Translations under genes and position numbers: made by a program
Part shown: piece after piece, positions 9,488 through 19,326 of the stretch
Position numbering within the stretch: position 1 is the first letter of the stretch
Layout: the number at the start of each line of letters is the position of its first letter
Assembly: GCA_003194525.1 (NCBI GenBank)
Contig: NBIV01000633.1
Location: 1 to 26,663, forward strand
DNA: 26,663 nucleotides
Source: Gracilariopsis chorda
Taxonomy: Eukaryota; Rhodophyta; Florideophyceae; Gracilariales; Gracilariaceae
Direction: 5' to 3'
The notes under the pieces: generated by a model
What the model was told of the DNA's origin: nothing
The model's database searches: none
What the model saw: only the letters and a program-made list of their open reading frames with translations

Positions 9488-10390
9488 TACATTCCCGCGT
9501 ACGGGCGATGGTGAAACTCATATCTGAGGTGTACTCGGGGCGAGCGATGAAGCGGGATGCATGAATTTTAGCCCCCGTTTACCGGGCTAATTAGCGGTCG
9601 GGTTACCCAGGGTGGTTATGGGAACATTCGTATTTTGTGGTACTTGCCTGGCAAGGGTGGTGGACACGTGGCTACAGCCCCGGCCAGGAGGCCCAAAACG
9701 GCTACTTATTTTAGTATAGTTTAGGGGTTAATTTTACTTAGGCTAGTGCACTACCTACTGTACTGCACTGAGTTAGTACTTGAGCGTCGGCCGCACGGCG
9801 GCGAGCTCACCAAGAAAAGTAACAAGAGTTCGGCTCTGACTCTATTCGCCATGCGAAGTGTCTAACTCCTCGCGGAGGTACACCGCTTGCCCGATAGTTT
9901 CACCCGACTCGCACCACCGAGGAGACCGTGCTCGTCGTACCCAGTGGGTTGTGACCACTCGTGGTATTCGTTGTTGTCGTGTGACCGCCCGTACAGGCCC
10001 TATCTCCGCCCCAGTTTTGGGTATTGATATTACCGACGTGTGTCGTGAGACCGTGAGACCATCTCTTCCCCTCATATCCCCTAACCGCCGCGCGGTGCGT
10101 GTTCGTGTGTGTGTATCGGCACCCCCCTCCGGGGTCTGTTCCCGCTTTCCGCACGCCCCCGTCGGGTGGTCCCTTTCCCTCTTTTGTTCCCCTGTTCGCA
10201 GGCTACTTCCGGACCAGCCGTGGTTCCGACCCGTTCTAACCCCTAAACCTCCGAGGTACATCCAGGCTCCCGACGGAGTTACACCCGTCATACGGGACAC
10301 GGAGGGCTCTACCCAGCTGGGCCTACCTCTCCAAGAGAGCAAGGCTTCGAGCTGCCTTGGGTGCCTTTCCCACACCGGGATTGCACCACA
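9476..10390 (+). repeat. 3' LTR of the gypsy element (915 bp)
   Basis: It begins TGTGTAGTGCAAT next to the polypurine tract and ends ATTGCACCACA; the two ends are inverted copies of each other apart from a 2-base difference, as expected for LTR termini. The right end abuts Tc1 coding sequence. An AT-rich, TATA-like stretch lies near 9708-9725. Open frames seen inside on both strands (about 9842-10487) are not conserved genes. The matching 5' LTR is outside the window, so the boundary rests on the polypurine tract, the terminal inverted repeat and the interrupted target gene. Confidence 0.85.
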
Positions 10391-11001
10391 AAATGTATCT
10401 CGTGGGGACTCTTTCTGGTGCAAGGTAATTTTCAGCGATGAGAAGATGTTTAATCTAGATGGTCTAGATGGATTTGCATACTATTGACATGATCTTCGGA
10501 AGAAACCTCAACGATTTTCTAAGCGTCAAAATGGAGGAGACTCGGTTATGGAATGGGGAGCAATATCTCTCTATGGAGTCTGTTCTTTGGTTTTTATTAC
10601 TAGAAATCAGAATTCCGCAAAGTACTGTGAGGGACTAGTCTAACTTACTACTATGGGGAGGTGCTATCTTCTGCAAAGAACGGACTTTGCATATTCAGCA
10701 GGATAATGCGTCCATACATACCTCTTTCTACACGAGAAACTGGCTGTGTTCGAAGAATGTACGGGTTTAACCGTGGCCTGCAAAGTCTCCAGCTTTGAAA
10801 ATTAGTGAAAATATAGGAGGGCTTATGGCTAGGCGTGTTTATGCACGTGGAAAGCACTACAATAATGTAAGTAAGCTGAAGGACGGTATCATTGCTGTAT
10901 GGGACGATATAGCTGGAGAGTACTTTCAACATCTGGACAGGTCTATACCGAGAAGCCTCCTTGCTGTGCAGGATAAGAAGCGTGGTGCTACTAAGTACTG
11001 A
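10391..11001 (+). pseudogene. Tc1/mariner transposase, 3' half, interrupted by the gypsy element
   Basis: The DDE catalytic half of a Tc1-like transposase, which cuts and rejoins element ends at TA sites. Homology starts at the LTR edge: VIFSDEKMFNLDG contains the first Asp (10437-10439), QQDNASIHTS the second (10702-10704), and SEN the Glu (10807-10809), giving exact DD34E spacing. The usual PDLNPIEN box has become PALKISEN. The C-terminus ends with KKRGATKY and TGA at 10999-11001. Decay: stops at 10485-10487, 10641-10643 and 10768-10770, and a frame change from frame 3 to frame 1 near 10645-10665. The N-terminal half (DNA-binding domain) should lie beyond the gypsy 5' LTR, left of the window. 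Confidence 0.93.
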
Positions 11002-11129
11002 GCTATGCGTACATGCACGTAAAGTGAAGTGTATTTATTGTTGTTTCGTGTATTTATAACTGTTTCATAGCTATAAGTACAGATCAGGTGTACGTATTTG
11101 ACAGGCGACCGGGGGGTTTTATATCTACC
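11002..11129. other. Non-coding flank between Tc1 remnant and copia A
   Basis: AT-rich sequence after the Tc1 stop. It should contain the Tc1 3' untranslated part and possibly its terminal inverted repeat, but the partner end is not in the window, so I cannot place the boundary. No gene is seen. Confidence 0.4.
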
Positions 11130-11463
11130 TATTCCCTACCTCGGTTTCTGGTTAAGAGTGCGAGAATGGTGTGGTATGTGGCGAGAAAAAAAGCAGAGTA
11201 GGGTGTATTTATTATCGTTTCGCGCACTGTAATAGGAATAAAGACTGTAAATATAGCTCAACCGAACGGAAACATAGGAGCTGGTTAATGTGAAATTATC
11301 GACTGCAAGAAGAAGAATCTCCTCTTTACTTTGTGAGCTCGTAGCTTTCAATCTTTAGTATTGCTGTCTACAATAATGTTGATTGTCAACTGAAAAAAGT
11401 TAATCAACAAGAGTGGTGTTGATTGGCAGTCCCCGGTTGTTGATTCTCATTTTGAAGGAAGTA
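11130..11463 (-). repeat. Probable 3' LTR and 3' tail of copia A
   Basis: Non-coding sequence right after the copia A pol stop (read on the - strand). It has four copies of the core ATCAACA/TGTTGAT within 11375-11446, including a perfect 8-bp hairpin (AATCAACA at 11402-11409 and TGTTGATT at 11417-11424). Copia LTRs commonly start TGTTG, so the LTR probably begins in this cluster and runs toward about 11130. The 5' LTR lies outside the window, so neither edge can be proven. Confidence 0.4.
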
Positions 11464-12575
11464 CTAGATGACATTAAGTTGCTTGCAGAGTTGTGTGTAT
11501 CTCTCCTGGTGGAGAGGCTTTGTGATGTTGAAGGCAAGCATAGGGTCTGTGTTCCGTTTGTAAAAAGCTAAGAAGATATTGTCGATGTGATCTTGAAGGT
11601 GGGGATGGCACAGGTCAAGGTATTTGAGACACTTGGTGGGGGTTTAGCTGGTTGCTGTAAGCAGCGCAGATTGCTTGTAGATATACTGCAGTGTTGCAGT
11701 CTTTAGCAGAAAGGTGGTTGATGCTAGGACATTGCCGAGCCAGTTCGTTTGGCGGGTAGGTCGAGTCACTGCGATATACTCGACCTCTGTAGTTGACAAT
11801 GCTACTATGTTTTGCTTACTCAAGTCGCTATAAATCGATGTGCTGGTCAGTGAGTGGACTTGGCCGGAGATGGATTGGTGTTTTTTAGCGTTTGTAAAGT
11901 CTGCATCGCTACAGACTGTTAGCATGTGCTGTGTTGGGTGCCGGAGATGATTCTCTCTTTATAGCAGCCCATTTGTTCGGGTGCCTTTGAAGTACCAGAG
12001 AAGCGCTTTGATCACTTGCCATTGGTGTTCTTCGTGAGCGTTCATGTGCTGTGAAAAGTGGTTGCTAACATATAAAACTTCGGGTCTGGTGCTGTCAGTA
12101 ATGTAACATATATCGCTAAGGATCTGACGGCAGCGGTGTCTCTGGGTTTTTTGTGAGTGTAGTGGTAGAGGGTTGTTTGTGTAGATGTACCATGTTGTTA
12201 AACGACGTGTGATTGGGTTTGCCATGTTTCATATTGGTTTGTGCTAGGAGTTCATCGATTGTGTTCGGTTTAGATACGTGAACATGATCTTCAGGCATGC
12301 GGCGTATTGTCCAGTTTAGAAAGCGAATGGGGGTCTCGGGACGTGTGATGCAGTTTTTCGCGAGGAGCTGGCTGTAGAGTTTTGTCATGAAGTGCTGGTG
12401 AGATGCCAACACTAGAAATTCGTCGATAGTCGTACTGACTAGTACGAATCCGGTGGATGTGGGCTTCGTGTAGAGACATGGATCACGCTCGGAGGTTTGA
12501 AAGTTATGTTTGCGCATATAGCTTTTGAGGCCGTGGTTGTAATAATAAGCTGCCGGAAAACAGTTCCTGATATTA
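11464..12575 (-). pseudogene. Copia A RT (C-terminal part) and RNase H
   Basis: Reads on the - strand from the RT segment after the DVKSVYLH box through HNFQTSERDPCLYTK to the polymerase box, where the usual YVDD reads TIDE (about 12415-12430), so the RT active site is damaged. The RT C-terminal part (STRPEVLYVSNHFSQ and KALLWYFKGTRTNG, 12100-11970) is followed by RNase H (SDADFTNAKKHQSISGQV and ALSTTEVEYIAV, 11900-11760) and the terminal TKPLHQERY motif. It ends at TAG 11464-11466. Several frame changes, for example near 12116-12225 and 11644-11700. Confidence 0.85.
12571..12575. repeat. Target-site duplication, left copy (TATTA)
   Basis: TATTA lies immediately left of the Harbinger-1 terminal inverted repeat and is repeated at 19716-19720. 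The inner TTA fits the 3-bp TWA duplication typical of PIF/Harbinger; the extra TA may be part of the duplication or chance. Confidence 0.75.
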
Positions 12576-12624
12576 GTGAGCATACGCACCAAGAATTCTG
12601 CAAAGTACGAAGAAGAATTCTGCC
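12576..12624. repeat. Harbinger-1 left terminal inverted repeat
   Basis: Contains GTGAGCATACGC, then two GAATTC blocks separated by 16 bases (starting 12593 and 12615). The right end read inward shows GAGAGCTTACGC and two GAATTC blocks separated by 15 bases. The match extends over about 50 bases with indels. Confidence 0.75.
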
Positions 12625-12824
12625 AAAACCATTACATTGAAATTTAGTTTGGAGAATTTTGTAGCGAAGACTTCACGAATAGTGCTGAATAATGCGTCGT
12701 TACGGAAGTCGAGTGAGTAAAGGTAGTAGTACCACGTGTAAGGAATTAACGAATTTTGCGGTGGATAGCAAACCTTACATGCTCCACTGCGATCACCATA
12801 CGGCCCAGCAACCGCGACGCAGCC

Positions 12825-13659
12825 ATGTTGGCAGACGTTTGTGACGTCGAAGCTGTGCCCTTCACCCCCGGAATGAAGTCACGGTACACAGTGGTGCTAG
12901 ACCTTGTCATGGTGCGCGAAATTGCAGCCCTAGGGGCGCCTACGCCTCCGTATGGCGAGACGACGTAGCGGTTTGAAGAGGCAGCCACAAAGGTCAACGG
13001 AAACTTTGCTTTTGCTGGTGAGTCTATAGCGCGGAAGCCACTCCAAGACCGCTACAAGCGTATGAAGGAGCAATACTGCAAGCTTGAAAATGGTAATCAG
13101 CGGCTGTGAGGGGTCGGGAGAGGGGAGATGGGGGAGCTTGCAGACCTGCTTATGACAATCCGGGAGGCAAAACACGATTATAACTAAGAAAGAAAGGCAC
13201 TGAAAACGGCTGAGCGCAAGAAAAAAGAAAATAAGGAAGGCATGGGTCCCGCTCTCCTGTCTGCCGCTACAAAGCGTAGAACTGCACTTAATGACGAAAG
13301 AAGCAGTTCGTCGGTTAATAGGGAGGTTTGGGACGCTGCAAAAGACGAGGGGAGCTGTAGTACGAAGAAAGCCAAGAAGGGCATGCAAATTCCGCCAGTG
13401 ATTAGGAGTGAGATAGATTGCTTCGGCTCTCATATCAAAGAGGCTGATCTTGCGCGGCGTAGACTTCGAATGCGAACGCTTGGCCCTTGGGCAAAAAGGC
13501 GCGATCGCCAACCGTATCGAGTGTCAGAAGGAGCGCGAGGATCGTAGAGAAGAGAGCCACTTAGGTGGAGAGGAGCGACACGAGGGGCGTCTCGAGTATA
13601 GAAAACTCGAGTTGGAGAAGCATATAGCGCTACTGGAACTACGGTCTAAGCTTAAGTAA
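12825..13659 (+). pseudogene. Harbinger-1 Myb/SANT-like accessory protein
   Basis: PIF/Harbinger elements encode a second, Myb/SANT-like protein that helps the transposase bind element ends and enter the nucleus. The likely start is ATG at 12825. The reading has a SANT/trihelix-like segment (VLDLVMVREIAA, then LQDRYKRMKEQYCKLEN, about 12890-13100), a variable linker with a Ser/Lys-rich basic stretch, and a long charged coiled coil rich in Arg/Glu/Leu at the C-terminus (about 13450-13659). Stops at 12966-12968, 13107-13109 and 13185-13187 lie in the same frame, and near 13440-13460 the reading moves from frame 3 to frame 1. It ends 58 bases from the end of the convergent transposase. Confidence 0.75.
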
Positions 13660-13717
13660 AAGTAGCCTTTTTGCTCTCCACTGGTCGTTTTGGAGTAGCG
13701 ACTGGCCTCCTTTATCA

Positions 13718-14964
13718 TCACAATCGCGCTAGCTTCTCCGCACAGAGAGCTCCCTGCGGGGCTGCGGAAGAAAACGTCGGCTCGCTTCTCGCCCTCGGTC
13801 CCCTCGGCATGCGAACTTTTTCATCGCTCCTCGGGACTCTCCGCGAGCTATTCTTTGTGCGATACATATTCCTCAAGAGAGGAAGGGCCAAACCGAAGTA
13901 CTTCAATATCTGGTTGGAATAGCAACAGTTGCAGAATTTCAAAAACGGCATCGATGCTCTGTATAGCATACCGATACGTGATTCGAAAACCTTCATCTTG
14001 CGCTGGGAATCCACTCTAGCAAAGTGCATTTTGAGCTCTTTGAAGAACAACTCTACCCTGATACGCACGCCTGCCATAGCCCTTTTGAAATCCTTCTGTG
14101 CTGGTGATAGGGTTGCACCATAAAAGGGCACCACCATAAACCGCGTTATAAGCCGAGTCTCCTTATATAGAATACGATTCGCCTTGATGCATTTCGTCGT
14201 CCAGTCCGGAGCGAAGGTATAACGTCCAGTCGTGTTCATGCCCTTCGAGTTTGCCATGTAGGTGCATCATAATCCCATTGGAAGTGTTGAAATCTTGATA
14301 CATAAGCGCATGCTTGCGCATATGTCCGTTGTACACGACACGCTGGGCAAGGTTACACTTTGGCCGTGCTATGTCATGCACAGTCCCGATTATAAAACAG
14401 AAGCAGTTCGGCAACGTATTTGACCTTCTGTTCATCGCTTTGGCGTACAGAAGATGTCTTGCAATAAGAGACTCGGCGCTGATGGGGCCGGTGAGCAAAT
14501 GATCTCTTGCAACGAGCAGTAGCTCTATCGTTTCGCAAAAGATCTCGGAGAGGTGTGACGCATGCGTGCCAAAGAGGTCTTCCAAGTCTACCAAATGCTT
14601 TGGAGTAGCAAGTCGACACAATACGACGCAAATGGCTAGTACAGGTGTGCAAGAGTAGCGATTACGAGTAGTTCAAGTCTTTACAAGAATTAAAAGGGGT
14701 TAGACACTCTAAGTCGCTAAGCGAATTGAAGTTAAAGGAAGAGCCAGTGAGATATACACGGTTTCGACGGCGGTGGTGATTGGTGTAGTTATAGCGATTG
14801 CGCATGTAGTACTGCGCAAGCTTCAATAACGCCTGGTCGGAGGAAACGGTATAGGTTTTGTACAGATTACGCTTGCGAACGAAAGCCTGTAACGCGCAAG
14901 CAGAAGCGAGGGATTCAGTTGCAATTGCAACTAATCTGTGGTACTTTTCGCTATGACCTGACAT
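13718..14964 (-). pseudogene. Harbinger-1 DDE transposase
   Basis: DDE_Tnp_4 type transposase that cuts the element out and inserts it at TWA targets. The start ATG is at 14964. Three frames are needed: 14964 to about 14665 (N-terminal, helical, basic), about 14690-14140 (LCRLATP, LEDLFGTHASHLSEIF, then the first catalytic block, then GHEHDWTLY), and about 14140-13718 (VVPFYGATLSPAQKDF and VRIRVELFF with the catalytic Glu). The first catalytic block reads FIIGTV where the family has FIDGT, so that Asp is lost (near 14390). The Tyr of the usual YGD motif is a TAA stop at 14163-14165. Frame changes near 14670 and 14140 complete the inactivation. Confidence 0.9.
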
Positions 14965-15005
14965 GGTGGCTGCTACCAGAGTCCCGGAGCACGGAAGATG
15001 ATGAG

Positions 15006-15010
15006 CTTTA
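15006..15010. other. Expected target-site duplication position of copia B
   Basis: CTTTA flanks the left LTR and GCCTA (19562-19566) flanks the right one. They agree only in the last two bases, or as GCTTTA versus GCC-TA with a gap. With LTRs this diverged, a decayed 5-bp duplication is plausible but not shown. Confidence 0.3.
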
Positions 15011-15244
15011 TGTTACTTGATCCAGACTTAGATATCTCGGCTTTACCCAGAGCAGAACGTGTAAATCGCCTTAAGTAGAAAAAATAGGACTTCATGTCCA
15101 AACTGGTCTGTAAACCTGAAACGAACAATTCAAAACTATTCAAGTCTCTGTAACTATATGAAGAAGAGAAAGATACTATTTTCTTGTAGTTGAAAATTCA
15201 TCTTATCTGACTAGAACGTAACCTTTCATCAACATTTGTGAACA
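15011..15244 (-). repeat. Copia B 3' LTR
   Basis: On the + strand it runs TGTTACTTGA to GTGAACA; on the element's own strand it starts TGTTC and ends AGTAACA. It aligns end to end with 19327-19561. Confidence 0.93.
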
Positions 15245-15257
15245 CACCCTCTCGTTC
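15245..15257 (-). promoter_or_regulatory. Copia B polypurine tract
   Basis: On the - strand GAACGAGAGGGTG sits directly before the 3' LTR and just after the pol stop codon (15266-15268), the expected place for the plus-strand primer. Confidence 0.75.
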
Positions 15258-15265
15258 TAAAGTAC

Positions 15266-16523
15266 TCATTCAATCGTGATTTCCAATTTCTTACAATGAC
15301 TTTTGTGAACCACAGAGGAAAAGCCTTTTGTCATTAGTTCAGCAGCCATTATACCCGTCAGCACATACTTCAATGGCACAATCTACTTCAGAACATAGTA
15401 GCGTACAAAATGATAACGAACATCGATATGCTTCGTTCGCTAACTAAATGAAATCTCTAACCAAAGAGCAATCATACCATGATTATCACCATAGATAACA
15501 ATACCATGCTGAATTCCAACTTCAAGCTCGAGTAAAAGACCACGCAGCCACAGACACTCTCGAACTGCATATGCCATCGCCACATACTCCGTTTCTACTG
15601 TAGTATGAGCCACGATGGACTGGTTTTTTCGACCTCCACGATATAGCAGCTCTAGATTATAGAAATTCGAAACCACTAGTCGATTTTCGGTACAGTAGAT
15701 CTCTCCGCGGCCTTCCAGTGTTTACTACCGAACTTATCAAGGAAACGAGATAGATAGCCAACTGCAAAGGTTATGTCCGGTACCCAAGTGTTACTCAAAT
15801 GCAGAAGCAATCCGACAAGCTCACGATAGGGGACATCAGCAAGTCTTTCATCCTGTTCTGCAGCCTGTTACTTGGTACCTGGAACCATGAGATTCGCAAT
15901 GCCTGAACAGTGCTCCATACCAAAACGAACAAGAGCCTCTCCAATTAATGAAGCATATGGATCTTAATCAATTCAACAGAAGGTCTCTCAGTGTCCAAGC
16001 CCAGAAACGTGCTTTAATTCATCTCTACTAGACGATCCACATGGTTGGACAACTTTTCCACAAACATGAGCATGTTTTCTTTGCGTTTCCCAGCCATATG
16101 AACATCATCGACGTACATAATAAGCACCATAACAATCATGTCTTCATCCTTGACCAGGTGCAAAGATGGGTCACTAAAAGAGATAGGAGCGCCAAGATTG
16201 GTTAAAAGTGGATGCAAGAAATTTCCAAAAGCCCTTGAGGCTTGCTTTAGGCCATAGATAGCCTTCCATAAGTGATATACAAGCTTAGGACCTTGACCTT
16301 CAAATACACGGGGTTGCTGCAAGTACAATTCTTGGTCCAATGTGCTATACAGAAAAGTAGGCTTGATGTCTAACCTCATGAAGAACATACACTGATCCAC
16401 AATGAGAGCCAAGACCATTCGGACTTTATTATAATTCACCACTGGTGCAGAAACATCACAATAGTCTACATCATACTTCTGCATGAACTCTTTTGCTACA
16501 AGGCGAGCTCTGTGCCTTTTCAC
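15266..16523 (-). pseudogene. Copia B RT and RNase H
   Basis: The RT opens with HRARLVAKEFMQKYDVDY and MRLDIKPTFLYSTLDQE, passes AIYGLKQASRAF, and keeps the YVDD active site (MYVDDVHMAG, near 16100). A further block (VPYRELVGLLLHLSNT and SRFLDKFGSKHWKA, about 15840-15700) leads to RNase H (TTVETEYVAMAYAVRECLWL, then the DN box and RTKHIDVRYHFVR, down to about 15380). The stop is at 15266-15268, only 8 bases from the polypurine tract. The frame is broken between 16014 and 15840 and around 15680 and 15440. One linker stretch, around 16566-16982, is acidic and Ser/Glu-rich and separates it from integrase. Confidence 0.9.
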
Positions 16524-16565
16524 GCGACCGGTCTTATCGAGCTTGCGATTGTAAACCCATCTACA

Positions 16566-17296
16566 CTAAATGGGGCGAAAACTGTGAATTAGTTCAACGA
16601 GTTCTATGACTTCTCTTTGCCTAAGATTATTCATCTCACTTTTCATTGCATGATAGCACTGTTCTCGTTCATTTCCCGACCTTGCTTCTTCGCAAGAGCA
16701 CGGAAGATCCAAACCACTTCTTCCCATCAGACAGCGAAGTTGAATGGATAACAAGGCATCTGGCGTGTATCTCTCTGAGGCACTACGACTTCTGCCTGAT
16801 CTTCTAGGTTCTGTAGGATAGTGGGTGACCACTTCAGAATCAACATCCCCAAAATCCTCCAAGAACTCCAGTTCAACTTTAACTTCAGCAGTATGACCTT
16901 CGCTTGGAGTACCATATTCCTCATCCTGTCCAGTCTGACCATTATCTTCATTAGCAGTATCTTCCTCACCTACGCGGAACAAATATGAAATAAATGTCGT
17001 CTCATCTGTCGGTTTACTGGTTGGCCACCAAAGCTATGACTCATCAAACTGGACATCTCTAGATACGGATAAGATACAACTTTGTGGATATAAGATTCAA
17101 TAGGAGTTGCCTCTTTCGAATCCGACCAGTATTCCTTTCCTCGCTTTTGGACTGAACTTCCCTTATTGTTTCTTCTTTGAAATGTGAAAATTCGCAAGTG
17201 CACCAAACAAATTGATGTAGAAAAGGTCAGGACGATCACTGAACACTGTCCCATGGGGAGTAATATTCCCCTGGGATGCAGAAGTTTACGTACCAT
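16566..17296 (-). pseudogene. Copia B integrase C-terminal part and linker
   Basis: The - strand segments 17296-16970 and 16982-16566 continue the integrase reading. The first carries the module after the core (HLRIFTFQRRNNKG, then EEATP-like KEATPIESYI), normally involved in DNA binding. The second is an acidic linker with RRSGRSR that precedes RT in copia polyproteins. They lie in different frames and contain stops between them. No independent gene is implied. Confidence 0.7.
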
Positions 17297-17299
17297 TCC

Positions 17300-18414
17300 T
17301 GAGGTACTTTGCCGTTTTTACTGCTTCAGCCCAGAGAGATTTTTCTTCCAGTAAAGGGCAAGAGGAAGACCAGCATTGTCCTTGCAGCATCGTTCAGAGT
17401 ACGGCTCAGTCTTTCAGCATTTCCATTCGACTCAACGCTGTAAGGAGCCACAAGTTCACTCCGAGTGCCCCCTTGGCAAGCGAATGCTGCAATGCATTTG
17501 AAAGAGATTCCGTTGCGTTATCAAAACCTGATCGCCTTCAGGCGCTTTCCAAGTGATGTTTTGAGTTCAATCATCATCTATGTCACAGCCTATGATACTT
17601 CAGAACGCCTGTGGAGGAACCGTACCATCGATTACGCACTCGAATCCTCATAGAGCGTCACACAATCACGTGCTCTTCTCACAGATAAAATACGCATTGG
17701 TCCAACGACTTCAGTGTGTACTAGGTCTCCAGAGTTCCAAAATTCACGAACAATCTGGCGTCGCAATCTGGTGTCTCTCACTGACTGCGATATCTTGGAG
17801 TTATCACAAATGCCCCACTTGTTAACTCTCCTGAGGGGCATACCATCAACAATTGGAACAGTTTTGCGAAGATGTTGTTCACATAAGTGACCCAGTAGGT
17901 TGTGACAAAACCTCGATTCTAGTATCTTCGCCTTCGACACGAGAGATCTTGACTCAACAGTAGGATAAAAAGGTTTGCGCAACGCCTCATACAGTCCCGT
18001 ATGCCTGCACTCTATGCCCATAAGGCAAACTTCGTTCGTCTCAGGATCAGTTACAGTGCACGTGCCATGACTATTTCGTTCGTCACTCTTAAAATTAATG
18101 AAGAAATCCTTCTTTCTCATGCAAACTACTGATAGGAGGTTTAAATTCAAGCCAGGGGCATACTGCACGTCTGTAAAAGTTACAAAACTATTCCTCCCGT
18201 GCATGATATCAGTAGCATGTATGTCACCCTTAGCATGAAATGCTGTGTGGCTTCCATCCCCAACTCCAACACTCTGAGGAATATACCTCTTCAATTCCAT
18301 GAACAGTGATATGTCATTTAACATATGCAAGGTTGCTACAGAGTCAATGAACCACTTTGAGTTGGGTCCGAATCCTTCCTCTACAATGACTAGCGTTCTG
18401 ACAACGTTCGACAC
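17300..18414 (-). pseudogene. Copia B protease, pre-integrase and integrase core
   Basis: The protease motif reads WFIDSVATLHM where the family has IDSGA, so the Gly after DS is lost. The protease runs to about 18050, then the pre-integrase region contains the zinc-site remnant (RFCHNLLGHL, later KWGICDN). The integrase core starts HTEVVGPM, with Glu at the first catalytic Asp (about 17690). The frame open from 18414 stops at 17632; the core continues to about 17300 in broken frames, with a degraded second Asp block (near 17510) and a recognisable NGNAERLSRTLNDAART carrying the catalytic Glu. Confidence 0.87.
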
Positions 18415-18419
18415 ATTCT

Positions 18420-19217
18420 CACTATCTCTGGACCTATTAACATCTTCATGTTTGCGCTGGCGATACTTCTTGCTCTCCAGTTTGTCGTAGCAATTGACTT
18501 TCTTTTGACCAGGCCTGCCACAGTAATGAAATTTGATCTTAAACTTCGTCTTTCAATTTTTCCGTGTGTCCAGAGACTTCACGCAGCTGCTATTTGCTTC
18601 GTAAGTTGTCAATAGAGTTGCATCTTTCGACATAAGCAGTGCAACAGACTCAGACAAAGATTTGCCCATTCCACGGATTACCTCAGTGGTTACATCAAAT
18701 TCATCACGTAAACCCCACAGCAAGGCACGTCGCTGCTTCGAATCAGAAGCCAAGTACCCAATCCCGCCATGTTGAGATTGCAATGCGGATAAACGAGCCT
18801 AAGCTCAACCACAGTTTCACTAGGCTTCATCTTCATGGCCTAGTAGCAATCTAGTAGACCGTCTCAACTAGCCTGCGATACGGCCTAATGCTGTTCCTTG
18901 AGCGATCTTCAGACGATGAAGGGGTCTTGCATGTCCATTACAGGCGCAACGCATGAGTCATGAACCAAAAGAAGTATGGTGGAAAGCGCCACTTCTTTGC
19001 GACGATTAAACTTCAAAGCTTTATCACTACCATCCTCGGGCTGGGTTTCGGAGCCATCTACAATAGTCCAATGTCTTTTGCTGCGCAACACAAATTTGAC
19101 CTTACGTGACCAGAGACAGTAGTTTTTTAAAGTGAAGAGCGGTAGACGAATCTTAGTCAAACCAACGACGGTCGTATGGTTATTCCAATCCTCACTCATC
19201 TTCAAAGAGTACGCCAA
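18420..19217 (-). pseudogene. Copia B gag
   Basis: Starts at ATG 19217 on the - strand, about 75 bases inside the primer-binding site. The first part (19217-18909) has the copia gag signature LPLFTLKNYCLWSRKVKFVL and KRHWTIVDG. The second part (18783-18553, another frame) has LLWGLRDEFDVTTEVIRGMG. The zinc knuckle near 18530-18490 reads HYCGRPGQKKVNCY: the first Cys and the His of CCHC are missing. At least one frameshift lies between 18909 and 18783, with stops after 18553. Confidence 0.85.
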
Positions 19218-19294
19218 GTCAAGAAGTGGGGTAAGTAAAACAAAACAACAAAGAGACAGATTACTTAGAAACAGGGGCTCGTTGGGATGAATGA

Positions 19295-19326
19295 AGCGCA
19301 GTGGTTAAGGTTCTGGGCCCATAACC
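19295..19326 (-). promoter_or_regulatory. Copia B primer-binding site matching initiator-Met tRNA 5' half
   Basis: Directly inside the 5' LTR. The + strand here reads like a tRNA from D-arm to anticodon loop (GCGCAGTGG...CTGGGCCCATAACC, ending at 19326), which is the sequence of the eukaryotic initiator-Met tRNA 5' half. The element RNA (- strand sense) is therefore complementary to a half tRNA cut in the anticodon loop, the priming mode known for Drosophila copia and Ty5. The tRNA comparison is from general knowledge of that molecule. Confidence 0.8.

Larger units (their letters stand above)
1..10390 (+). mobile_element. Ty3/gypsy chromodomain LTR retrotransposon, 5' end outside window
   Basis: Order on the + strand is gag, protease, RT, RNase H, integrase, chromodomain, then an antisense ORF, polypurine tract and 3' LTR. 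RT before integrase places it in Ty3/gypsy, and the chromodomain places it among chromovirus-like elements. The gag frame is open at base 1, so the 5' LTR and primer-binding site lie to the left. The right boundary is sharp: the LTR ends in CACA at 10390 and the next base resumes a Tc1 transposase frame, so the element inserted into that gene. The first bases after the LTR (AAATG) are the expected target-site duplication, but the left copy cannot be seen. Several frameshifts and two nonsense codons make this copy unlikely to be autonomous, though pol is open throughout. Confidence 0.95.

Noticed and set aside
9842..10487. Overlapping open frames of about 200 codons on both strands within the gypsy LTR.
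   Set aside because: They lie inside the LTR, one runs on into the Tc1 remnant across the insertion border, and neither reads like a conserved protein; long frames are expected in GC-rich sequence.
11020..11240. Two similar AT-rich tracts (GTGTATTTATTNTNGTTTCG) about 180 bases apart.
   Set aside because: Too short and imperfect to call a repeat pair or LTR; base composition may explain it.
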